64,000 bases of DNA from Plectrocnemia conspersa (lineage: Eukaryota; Arthropoda; Insecta; Trichoptera; Polycentropodidae): assembly GCA_009617715.1 (NCBI GenBank), contig VTFK01000205.1, positions 434,001 through 498,000 of the forward strand. The letters run 5' to 3'. Position numbers and translations under genes: made by a program. Positions 1 through 9,804 of the stretch are shown here, piece after piece; the first letter of the stretch is position 1, and each line of letters begins with the position of its first letter. The notes beneath the pieces are model-generated. The model saw only the letters and a list, made by a program, of their open reading frames with translations. It made no database searches and had not been told where the DNA came from.

Positions 1-92
1 GTAACATCAAAGCATCAAGTGTTTTATCATTTAGCCTTGATCTGATTTTGGTTCCTAAGCAGCCTGCTGCTGAAAAAGCACGTTCAGACTCA
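1..92 (-). pseudogene. hAT transposase C-terminal fragment
   Basis: Read on the minus strand, this edge of the window encodes ESERAFSAAGC followed by TKIRSRLND and LDALM. This is the hAT-family C-terminal dimerisation motif (SER.FS.AG...T..R.RL). The open frame runs off the left edge of the window and no matching frame was found upstream of it, so the copy is partial. The family assignment rests on the motif alone. Confidence 0.72.
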
Positions 93-224
93 CAGCCTCA
101 AAGATTCACAGATGACACGTGCAACTCGCGCAAAGTTTGTACACGAAATATAACGATGTTGTCAATAATAATTCGATTATTGCTTGATAAATCAACCAAT
201 CCGAAAAAATTCGGGATTATGTTT

Positions 225-292
225 TATAATCCCGGGACTCATCGGGTATTGAAAATCGTTCGGGATCCCGGGATCCCGGGATTGGAATCCCT
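225..292. mobile_element. GGGATCCC-rich end of a hAT-like or MITE element
   Basis: The stretch holds overlapping CCCGGGATCCCGGG palindromes next to TTGGAATCCCT, with a further CCCGGGAC at 233. Such GGGATTCC/CCCGGGATCCC sequence is typical of hAT-like termini and stands out in this AT-rich context. No partner terminus or target duplication was identified. It may belong to the same element as the transposase fragment at the window edge. Confidence 0.3.
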
Positions 293-1500
293 ACTCATGA
301 GCATCATAGCATGTGGACGATTTCTTTCATGAACAGAGGAGTCTGAATCACTATCACTATAATTTTGATTGTCACTTGGAATATCTATATATATTTAACA
401 CTTTATTAAATAACATAAACTGTAATTATTTTCACGTAGATTCTACACTCGTATCTTACTAAAAAACTATGTTTTATAAACAGTTCGTAATATTTTTTTT
501 CGAATATTCACTCGAGCACACGAAAACCAGATGCACTTCACACGATAGTATAACTAAAACTTAATTCTTATCCATAAGTTTTTTATGTGTATCGTGCTAA
601 TAATTCAAAAATAATAACTCGAAAAAAAAATTCCCACTTTCTAAAAAATAATGTGTCATTGAGATTCGGTATTTCCAGTAAGCCAGTATTATCTGACGGG
701 AGATAATATTTACTCACAAAAAATATGTTGGAATTTCCTTATAACAGGATAGAAAAAAATACAATAGAATCTTACTAATCTGACAATCTTGAGATTCTCA
801 GTAATCCAATACTATCTAATGGTTCATGATATGATAAATTTTTAGTGTCTTGTACTTTTTATATATGTACATCGTATTTTTTAATTTTATGTATTTTGAC
901 TTTATTTCTAAATAAACCCATTTACCCAATAAATTATTTTTAAATATACATATTTATATGTTTGTGTATAAATATCATATTTTTTTTTTTTTTTACACCG
1001 TCCGAAAAAAAAAAGTGTGCTGGATAAAAGTTTTTTAGAAATTTGAAAAAGTTTGAGAACCGCTGGTTAACTCAATTTAAATTATTTTTATTTAAATTCC
1101 TAGATTACTTGCGTTTATAATTTTAAAATCATCAATCAATTTTAAAATCTAATAATAAGGAAATGTAATAATTAATTTCTATTTCCGGTGAACCACATGT
1201 TGAGAACCACTTAATATTGTCTTGAATTGATGCATTGTTACATTTATAACATGTCTAGAAAAATTTGTTAAAATATTCGGACCACATCAAAAGATACATA
1301 AGTTTGTCTGGTAGTGAAATTGCCTGATGAAAGAAGTATAAAATATATTTATAAAACCTTCGCATTTGTCTAAATATAATTTAAAAAAAAAAAGAAAAAT
1401 AAAATGAAAATTCATACATTTATTTAGTCATCTCTTAAAAAAAAAAGCAAATAAAACACTAAACATATATTTTAATTTGACATGGAAACGAAAACATACA
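293..1500. other. AT-rich non-coding stretch with one hAT-like terminus
   Basis: No gene was seen. Read on the minus strand from 1065 downward, the sequence starts CAGCGGTTCTCAAACTTTTT, which matches the common hAT terminal motif CAGCGGTTCTCAA. A related GGTTCTCAACATGTGG lies near 1190-1210, also on the minus strand. The remainder is A/T tracts. Confidence 0.4.
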
Positions 1501-1583
1501 CAGGACGCCAATTGGCGTCTGCGGTGTTTAACTTTCGGCACACTCAGGACGCCAATTGGCGTGAGCGGTAGGTAAAGTGTTAA
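1501..1583. repeat. Two direct copies of a palindrome-cored repeat
   Basis: CAGGACGCCAATTGGCGT occurs at 1501 and again at 1545. Each copy contains the perfect palindrome ACGCCAATTGGCGT and is followed by a GCGGT-containing tract and a TTAA (about 1528 and 1580). The pair could be the end of a piggyBac-like or other TTAA-targeting element, but no transposase was seen. Confidence 0.5.
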
Positions 1584-1626
1584 CAATATAGACTGCCGCC
1601 TGTTATATTGACAATTATTATTTACA

Positions 1627-1628
<2 letters not shown>

Positions 1629-1692
<64 letters not shown>
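1629..1692. repeat. (TA)n microsatellite
   Basis: An almost pure run of TA dinucleotides, slightly interrupted near 1680. Confidence 0.95.
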
Positions 1693-1693
<1 letters not shown>

Positions 1694-2555
1694 AATTTGA
1701 ATTTCTATGTTAGTCTAATGCAATCATTGAATTTTTCAAATCTGTTATGATTCCGACACTAAAAATTGTGTTTCTATCTACATTGACTTTTAATATAAAA
1801 AATATTTTTTTTATTATGTGTGAGGTTTTGAATGTTTGTTACAGTCAATGACATAAAAATATAGATTGTATTTAAGGTTCAGGATTTTTTTATTATATAT
1901 TTTCATGTATTCGATTAGCTAGGATATGCATGTATTTTTATTATCATTTAGTGTTTTTTCACTTACGCTTTAATCGTTCGACTGTTTATTGGCTCAGTAG
2001 CAAAAAATGAGGTTAACATAAACGTTAATATCTGCCAACTGTATTTATCGTATTATAATATACATTTATGTTGAACGAAATTTATTAATGTGTTATATGA
2101 TTTTAAAAATATTTTAATGCGACTTAAAATATTACATAAGCTTGTTTTTTATTCTGGAAATATATTTTTAAGTATTGCACATGCTTTTTGAGAAAATTCT
2201 GGGTTTCACATGAGCGAAAAAACACAGTGGGCGAATTTCGCCTTTTCCGTATTTATTATATTAAAGCTATTCTTGTAAATGTTCAATAGTTGGCACGCCT
2301 CTCTACAAAACAAAGACATAAAGAAGAACTATAAATTGCATCTGCCGATAAGAAATCAATGTCAATTGGGAGCAATTTATTTTATTAATCTAACAAGCAA
2401 TTTATGCCAAAATGATCTCGCAATCCTGTCAAAAAAATTGCCAACGATTGCATTTTCTCGGCTGCAGTGCCTAAATGCGTTTTTGACGATATCAGTTACA
2501 GATCTCACGTTCGTTCTAATACATCTAAAGAGTTTTAATAATTTAGAATAACATC
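1693..2555. other. AT-rich stretch, no gene seen
   Basis: A 90-codon open frame at 2279-2551 starts from a non-ATG codon and resembles no family I recognise. It is treated as chance. Nothing else stands out. Confidence 0.5.
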
Positions 2556-2678
2556 ATGGAAAACACTAAATATCGCCAGGGTCTGTTTAGACTTTTACAA
2601 GTGTATTCTATGTACAGTGGCATTACAATTGACGAAAATAAATATGGTGTGTTATTCGAAGAACAATCCACGTCTTCA
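2556..2678 (+). CDS. Possible orphan first coding exon
   Basis: An ATG at 2556 opens a 41-codon frame (begins MENTKYRQGLFRLLQVYS) that stays open to a consensus donor, GTAAGT, at 2679, in phase 0. The protein is not recognised and has no signal peptide. The first following exon that begins in phase 0 on this strand is the PDZ exon at 9805. That exon starts in mid-domain and would need the PDZ N-terminal half before it, which this exon does not supply. It may be an unrelated 5' exon or a chance frame. Confidence 0.22.
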
Positions 2679-3345
2679 GTAAGTAAATTTGTGCATAGTG
2701 TTTTTATTATTTTTCTTTGATATATAATACTATAAAATGTATATTGAATACTGGCCAAGACACAAGAAAACGATGTGAGAGTGACAAGTACGTCTCGTTT
2801 CTAGTCTTGTCATTCGTGATTTATATTGAATAATATTTACACTGTAAATTAATATTTCGTCGCTAGTGTATTACATAACTATTATTCAATATCTTTTTAG
2901 TTTATATTTTTGATTTAAAAATATAAATTTAATGCCAAAATGTATATTATGTATTATATAGATAAAATAATGGTAATTTATTAATATCATACAATTACAC
3001 AGTAAATCATTATATTGAAAACTGCATAATTCTTCACTGTGAATATTTATAACTTGTATTATAAAAATACATTTGATTATTTTTGCATTATTGATTTCTG
3101 ATTATTATTGTGAAGGTGTTAAGTCAACCACTTCATAAATCATTGTCGGTAATAATAACCGATTAAATAACAATGGACCGTTATCGATTGTTATTTTTAC
3201 AATCAAATTATAATACTTGACAAAAGTTTTTAATAGATAAAGTACGGAAGCGATTCATATTTTGTTATCAACAGTTCAGTAATAAAAAAAAAACTAAGAT
3301 TAATAATGTGATTATGATTGGTTTTTAATGTATCAACTTTTAAAA
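2679..3345. other. AT-rich stretch, no gene seen
   Basis: Only short A/T tracts and no extended frame in either direction. Confidence 0.5.
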
Positions 3346-3355
3346 TATACTGGAT

Positions 3356-3472
3356 GGATTTCGTCCCGCCGTTCCATTGCTACTAAACTTCTGTATTTCA
3401 CCAAAACGGTGGCAAATAGATGTCGTACATACGGATTTTGAAAAGGCCTTCGACAATGTCTGTCATAGGCAA
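3356..3472 (+). pseudogene. Non-LTR reverse transcriptase fragment
   Basis: The plus frame reads GFRPA, then degraded residues, then DVVHTDFEKAFDNVCH. The latter is the first catalytic-aspartate block of a LINE reverse transcriptase (TDFEKAFD). Both flanks are non-coding, so only about 40 codons survive. The motif is close to DVVYTDFEKAFDKVNH in the element at 5.1-6.6 kb, so the two probably belong to one family. Confidence 0.75.
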
Positions 3473-3852
3473 AGCCGCCGAGAGCGAACCTGGGCCTTGG
3501 GAAAGCAATAATTTCAGCCCTCATGACAAAAATGGCATTTTATATCGTAATTAAATTTATTAAATAATTGGTACAAGTTAAACCTTTCTATGATAATATT
3601 AAATATAAAAATTAGCCACCGCTACGATATATTTACTGAAATCGTATTTTATGCGAAATATTTGAATTAAGCATTAAAAATTATTAAAAATATCTACTCC
3701 TAATATTTACCTGATAATTAGTCGCGTTTTCTTTGTTGCTCAGTGTTGCCATATAGTGAATTTTCAGTCCAGGTTAGAAGCAATAAAATCGTGCCATCGC
3801 GGTGAAAACGCTCGATTATCAAGCGTTTATATCAAGACTTTTTATAACAATA

Positions 3853-4122
3853 ATCCAATAAAGTACATCTAAACCGAATTTTGACCAATAGGAGAGCGCA
3901 AAAAACAATTATCACTTCTCAGAAGTCAAAAATCCACGTCAAAAGCAATAAAATCGTGCCGTCACTATCGCAGTGGGAACGCTCGTTACCGAGCGTTCCC
4001 ACTGCGACAGTGCCGACACGATTTTATTGCTTTTGACGTGAATTTTTGCCTTCTGAGAAGTGATAATTGTTTTTTCGCTCTCCTATTGATCAAAATTCAG
4101 TTTGAATATACTTTGATCAGCC
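3853..4122. repeat. Palindromic MITE (about 130-bp inverted arms)
   Basis: The two halves are near-complete reverse complements around 3986-3989. The innermost arms, CAGTGGGAACGCTCG (3971-3985) and CGAGCGTTCCCACTG (3990-4004), are perfect with a 4-nt loop. Homology continues outward through CACGTCAAAAGCAATAAAATCGTG-type sequence to about 3853 and 4122 with scattered mismatches. A partial direct copy of the inner arm (GCAATAAAATCGTGCC) lies at 3780-3830. There is no coding capacity. This fits a foldback or MITE element. Confidence 0.85.
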
Positions 4123-4129
4123 CTCTTAA

Positions 4130-5115
4130 ATTTGAAGTCCATAGTAATATCGGTAAGGATAGCTCTCATATTTTTAAAACATAGTTTAATATCAAAATGC
4201 AGACAAACTATTACGCAATATGTGAGATGCGATGTCTATCTGTACTTATTCTTCCACTTATTTTCCCCTGAGTTGGCTTAGTTTGTATTTGGGACTTAAC
4301 CAAATGAAAGTTCTAACTTAACGGACGTTTCGCAAGTGTCAAATTGAGCTTCATAGACATTTTAGAGCAACATATTATAAATTATATTTTCGCTAGTAGA
4401 AAGATATTTCTACTGTTGAAAATTTATTTGGACTTCACTAGTAAAAATATAGCTTCACTAAAAAATACACATTTACTTAAATAAATAATGATAAGTATGC
4501 AAATATATATATTACTATATATAGAAAAGTTAAAATCATATAATTGTACTAGCACTTACCAGATAATTTATATTTTCACTGGTAAAAATATATATCTACT
4601 GGTGAAAATGTATTCCGATATTATTTTACTGAAATGACATATTTTAACAAATATTTTCGGGTTAGATTCGAGACAGTTTTTTCTAGATTTTTTTTTAGGA
4701 ATAACTACATGTAACTGAAAATATTATTTATTTATTTTGCTGCATTAAATCCAGTTGTCAAATTACTGATAATACAATCTATAAAAACAATTTATATAAT
4801 TTAGCTGGTGCTGTTGTTGATTTTTCCTTATTTTTTTTTTGTTTCTTCTTTATGTATTCGATCTGAAAATACAGATAAAATACCTAAATTTACTACTACT
4901 AATATACATTTATTGAATATTTCATCTCATGTCTAATATTTTTTTAACGTTCAAAAGGAATTATGTCAATAATAATTTGCAAACAAATTTTAACCGCTAT
5001 ACAGTTACAGGCCGCCTGACTAAAGGGGCTCTGAAACAGAACTGATAAAAATGAATTATGAAGCAATCTCTTTCTGTGTGAAATAAAATTATACAACGCA
5101 TAAAATCATATCAAT
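4130..5115. other. AT-rich stretch with degenerate CACTAGTAAAAATAT-like repeats
   Basis: Variants of TTCACTAGTAAAAATATA and CTACTGGTGAAAAT recur in both orientations between about 4386 and 4610. Otherwise no gene or element was recognised. Confidence 0.45.
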
Positions 5116-5119
5116 GAAA

Positions 5120-6605
5120 AATGTTTATTTATTTATTTATTTTATTTATTTATTAAAATTATAACCATCGTGACCTGACAGGCAAACCTAATGCGTCACG
5201 ATAGTCAAAAGTACTAATACATCATAATACATACAAATATAAACAAGACAAAACAACAGACACAAATCACCTCAACAGGTGTGCATTGTCCCATACGAAC
5301 TGAACCAAAACTCCATATGTGCAAGTGAAAATATCAATATTACTATGGACAGAATTGAGCAGATGAATAGCCTTGGCCAGAGAAGAGTTGGCAAGTGCTC
5401 CAGTTCTAGACTTTACAGGCAAGAATAGTGGACGCGACCGAGAACACTAACCACCTTCAGGAGCCCACATTTGAAGCTGCTCGAGCACTGAAGGATTGTC
5501 TACGATGCCATTGAGCAATTTCCAGAAGTGTTTAATTACATAAACACTTCTGCGAGTCGACAAAGAAACGTATCCCAGGGCTCCCAAAATAAAAGCACTG
5601 GGAAACAAGAACGGATAATACCCGTATTCCTTCAAGTATAAATATCGAAGAAATTTACGTTGTACTTTTTCCAGCTTCAATTCATTACATTTACTCATTA
5701 CGCCTGGGATCCAAATGATGGAGCTAGTTTCTAGTATGCTGCGGACTAGAGTATCATAAAGAGTGCGCAATACTAAAGTATTCCTAAAGTAACGCGCATT
5801 TCTCAAGATAAAACCGAGCATTTTTAAGGATTTGCTATGAGTCTCTGCAATGTGCTGGCTAAATTTCCAACGTTCTTCGAAAGTCACTCCTAAATCCTTA
5901 GTTGAAGAAAACCTTTCCAGAAAATATCCACCTAGATGGTATGAATATTTTGCCGGCGTTAACGACCTTGAAAATGCAATTGTGTGACATTTCTTTACAC
6001 TGAAAGGCAATTGGTTATAGCAAGCCCATTTCCATATAGAGTTGAGATCCTCCTGTAAGTCGATGGAATCAGAAATCGAATGCATTTTCTTGTAAATTTT
6101 CAAGTCATCTGCATATAATAAAAAATCTGAATGCTCTATTGCTGTTTCTATGTCATTAATGAACAATAAAAACAACAATGGACCCAAATTGGATCCTTGA
6201 GGTACTCCAGTAGGGTCTTATATCGTTCTGAAAAGAGTTATTATACTTGACGAATTGATATCTATTGGTCAAGTAATTTGAGAATAGATTTATGAGATCT
6301 TCAGAAAACCCGAAATTAGATAACTTTTTTACAAGTAAAGCATGGTTAACTTTATCAAATGCTTTTTCAAAATCTGTGTATACGACGTCCACTTGTACAC
6401 CAGAGTCCAATGATTTTGAAACATAGTTAGACAAAACCATTAGATTAGTGACAGTGGATCGAGATTTACGGAAACCATGTTGTTGGTCGAGAAGCATACA
6501 CCTGCAATGATTAAAAATGTATTTATGCAAAACAATTTCAAATAATTTTGCAGGTGATGAGATCAAAGCTATTGGCCTGTAATTGTCAAAACCAATAAAC
6601 CATGA
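5120..6605 (-). pseudogene. 5'-truncated non-LTR (jockey/CR1-like) retrotransposon
   Basis: The minus strand encodes a LINE reverse transcriptase from DNYRPIALIS (about 6590) through DQQHGFRKSRSTVTNL, VVYTDFEKAFDKVNHALL, GVPQGSN.GPLLFLLF and the catalytic FLLYADDLKIY (about 6100), to the thumb region ending near 5447. Endonuclease and the early RT are missing, so the copy is 5'-truncated. A one-base frameshift lies near 6218, just before the PQG motif, and splits the frame in two. A 3' UTR follows, ending in TAAA repeats at about 5120-5155, the usual 3' tail of such elements. It is a dead copy. Placement in jockey rather than CR1 is uncertain. Confidence 0.9.
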
Positions 6606-8194
6606 AAAAAAATATATATAGACAAAAAGTTACTTTACATATAGACTTTATCAATAGACTTTGATTGAAGTTTCTTGGAAGCCAAAATAGCTGAAACAAT
6701 ATGAATAAAAAGTTAAATATAATGAAGGAAGTATGACACTCCAAAAATTATTGTCTCAAATAAATTAGCGTTACGATCAGCTATAAATTATGTGAAATAA
6801 CTTTCTCTTTCTCTATGGCTTTATAAGCGTTGCTTATTTTCAATAATCAATTATAATTATCTTTATTAAATATTTACAAGTAAAGTATAAAATTCAAAGC
6901 TGTAAGGTTTGAGCCTCAGATTATATTCTAGAGACTCTTCATTGTCATATCCGAATATCAACGTTAATCTTAAAATATTTTTCATATTTTCTATTTATTT
7001 ATTTTTTCTAGAAAGGAGCACAAAAAAAAATTTTATGTTATTATATTAGAAAATAATATTCTGCTATATACATATGTGATAAAAATAATAAATTATTAAT
7101 ATGGTAATTAATAATAATAAACATATTAATGTTTGTACATATGTAAAAAAAGTATATTTGAGTCTGGAACCATAATTTTATTAGTGTTTCTCTAATACTA
7201 ATTCTATGCTACGATAGTCGTATTTATAGTGAGCGCTTGTGAATGAACCCACGTCGTAGCCCACCTTTGCTAATTGATTGTGATGAAAACATAAGTGTTT
7301 ATTTTCGTTATGATGTCTCGCAGTGAATGTGCATATTTTGCAGTTCAGTGGTCTTCAAATACGCCTCAAGAATAATAATTAAATGTACATTAGTGTATAC
7401 TCAAAATTTGATTTATATTTTTAGGAAAGTAAAAAGAGTAAATGTAAGATACCAACAAAACATTAGAGGCGATATCTAAAAACAAATTTACCATCTGGCA
7501 TTCTACGAAGATTTTTTTGAGCAGTTTATAACAACAGGGATGCGTCGTTTTGAACTAAAATCATTATATAATACGATTTATTTTTCCAATGAATATTATT
7601 TATACAATTTATAAAATTGTCACAATTGTCATAAACTATCATATGAAGCAGCAATGGATCAAGATTTGTTCCTTGTTCGCTCACTTATTTTAGTATTCAT
7701 TGAAGTTTAGTAAATTAAAAAGATTACTTTAGCTTTAGTTATCTAAAAATATTTATATATTACGTCTAAGAGACTTTACCACTACTTTTCAATAAGAATT
7801 GGTTACAGTTACACATGTAAATATATTTTAATTTTAATTATTTCCCTTTTGTGGATATTAAAATATCTAGGAGCATTCGTTCATTTATATCGCAAACAAA
7901 ATACTTGATTTTATCTTATTTATCACACATGGGCAAAATTAACAGGTATAAAACTGTTCTAATTCAAAATACTAGTTAAAACCTTACTAGTATTTTTTTA
8001 ATATACAGACTTGATTCTTATGCAGTCATCTCGTGTTGCCAGCAACATTTGACAATATTGCTGCCAGAGCATTCTAATGCTGAAGAAAACGCAGCTTATG
8101 CTCGCTCACAAGTTTATCAATTTATTATCCGACAGCCTTCATTTTTTTTATTCTAGTCTAAATGTGCTTTAAATTTAAAAAATTGCCTTCTAGT
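6606..8194. other. AT-rich intergenic DNA, nothing recognised
   Basis: No frame with coding character and no clear repeat structure were seen. Confidence 0.5.
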
Positions 8195-8545
8195 AATTTT
8201 GATGCGGACCTTAACCTCTTCGGTGAGATCCATCATCCAACAACCAACTACTGAAATTCTTCACATTCTAATTTTATGTTTAATGGGACCACAGTGAGCT
8301 TGCTTATTGTCATACATTCTGTTTTATCTATGTTTATTCATAGGTCCTTTTTATACAATTTTTATTTAAACTATTCAAGAATATCTGAATCTCAGTAAAT
8401 ATTACTGTGTCATCAGCATAATGAATGTTATTAATAGTCTCACCGCTGACTTTAATTATTTTTTTCTTTTAATATTGTTTCAGGGTATAAATTGAAAAGA
8501 TAAGAAGAAAGAACGTATCCCTGATTAACACTTCTTTCTAATGGA
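8195..8545 (-). pseudogene. Reverse transcriptase relic of a second LINE family
   Basis: On the minus strand, fragments in shifting frames read QGYVLSSYLFNLYPE, then SGETINNIHYADDTVIF (YADD near 8410) and, further on, KTECMT and DLTEEVKVRI. This order (LSP.LFNLY, then INNIRYADDT, then K.ECM) is that of a LINE reverse transcriptase. The wording differs from the elements at 5.1-6.6 kb and 24.7-26.2 kb, so it is a separate family (RTE/LOA-like by eye). It is heavily decayed. Confidence 0.7.
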
Positions 8546-9089
8546 ATATTTTATAAATATTCTCCCTCAACGCTTATTACTATTTATTGCTTTCAATACA
8601 GATATTGATACGAACGCTGTGGTTTTAAAAAGTGTGTGTGGCTATTGTGCAACACTGGGTGCTATACACGATTTCTAATGTTCATTATTGACACCAAACC
8701 TTTGTCGTTTGTGTGATTTCAAATTAAACGTTGAAGCCCTCCACAACGTTATTCTTTTTCATAGAGTAATTGTCTAATTATTAGTTAGTGGCCATCACAA
8801 AAACAATTCTCTTGTATATTCATAGTTATTTCATGCAGAAAATGTTAATACATTATTGTATGTGATCAATTGTGTATATATGATTGTATAGTCTTAAGCA
8901 AATGTTTATCAACGGATTTTCAGATTACTTTAAAACAGTTTAGTATGGCAATAGCCCATATTTTAAATCAGCAACCAATGAGTTTTAATTAATTAATACA
9001 AAGTCTTTAATATTGACCAGTCTTCAAAAATAAAGTATTTATGTACTTTAAAATAATATTAGGTGTATTTAAGCAATACAGCTGCTTCA
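8546..9089. other. AT-rich stretch, nothing recognised
   Basis: No gene or element could be supported. Confidence 0.45.
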
Positions 9090-9385
9090 AAACGCGACAT
9101 CATTGCCAACGAAGGTCTCGAGATTTTCCAAGAAAATCGCTTCATTTGGATCAAAAGGGCGTGACGATCATCAGGCCGGCTATTGTTTGCCAAACCCGAT
9201 TGTCATATGGCACAACTCCAAAGCCGAGATGGTAGTCGAATCCGCGGCGTCCGGCTGCGTTCACGCCAAGATATCCGGGAAGACGAGCATATATAATTTC
9301 CCACCAGTGTTCATCGGGAACTTCAGGAACCCTGCAAGGGTCCCTTGCAGCGCCTCCCGTTTTATTTTCAAAGTCAACTAGACAC
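9090..9385. other. GC-rich, coding-like island of unknown origin
   Basis: About 290 bases are clearly richer in G+C than the flanks. The plus strand is open for about 92 codons (contains PNPIVIWHNSKAEMVVE). The minus strand reads EVPDEHWWEIIYARLPGYL..., GFGVVPYDNRVWQTIAGL and, after a one-base shift in a TTTT run near 9158, NEAIFLENLETFVGND. The minus reading looks more protein-like, with a W/F/Y-rich hydrophobic pattern, but I recognise neither. It could be a pseudogene, an exon on either strand or a fragment of a mobile element. It is not a PDZ half-domain. Confidence 0.4.
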
Positions 9386-9804
9386 GGTTAGCTGCTACGA
9401 TCTATTTCCGATCTGTTATCAATAGATCTTCAGTGTTACATAAAAGTGATATCGCATTTACATTTTTCTCTAACAGATCCATCAATTCAATCGACCTTGT
9501 CGCATAAAAAAATCAACAAACGTCACTTTTGACATTTGTCTTAACACATAAATTTTCGGCCATATACAAATTTATTGTAAAATAGATTTTAAAATAAAGT
9601 ATATTAAATAATGAATTTAAGAATATACTTTATTTATAAACGCACATACACAGTGAAATCCAATTTAATTGTTTGCTTCTGGATTGATTCCAATGTGTAT
9701 AAATAGATATTTTTTATCTTTCGCATCGTTTAAATGAAATTAATACTTCTCACTGTTATTTGAATGTATAATTTTTACACTATATTTTATTATGTAATTT
9801 TCAG
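9386..9804. other. Intron or upstream DNA of the PDZ gene
   Basis: AT-rich. The first half of the PDZ domain (a PWGFRL-type motif) was searched for here and upstream by eye and was not found. Confidence 0.4.

Noticed and set aside
9103..9381. The GC-rich island as the missing first half of the PDZ domain
   Set aside because: None of the frames examined shows a PWGFRL-like or other PDZ beta-strand pattern.
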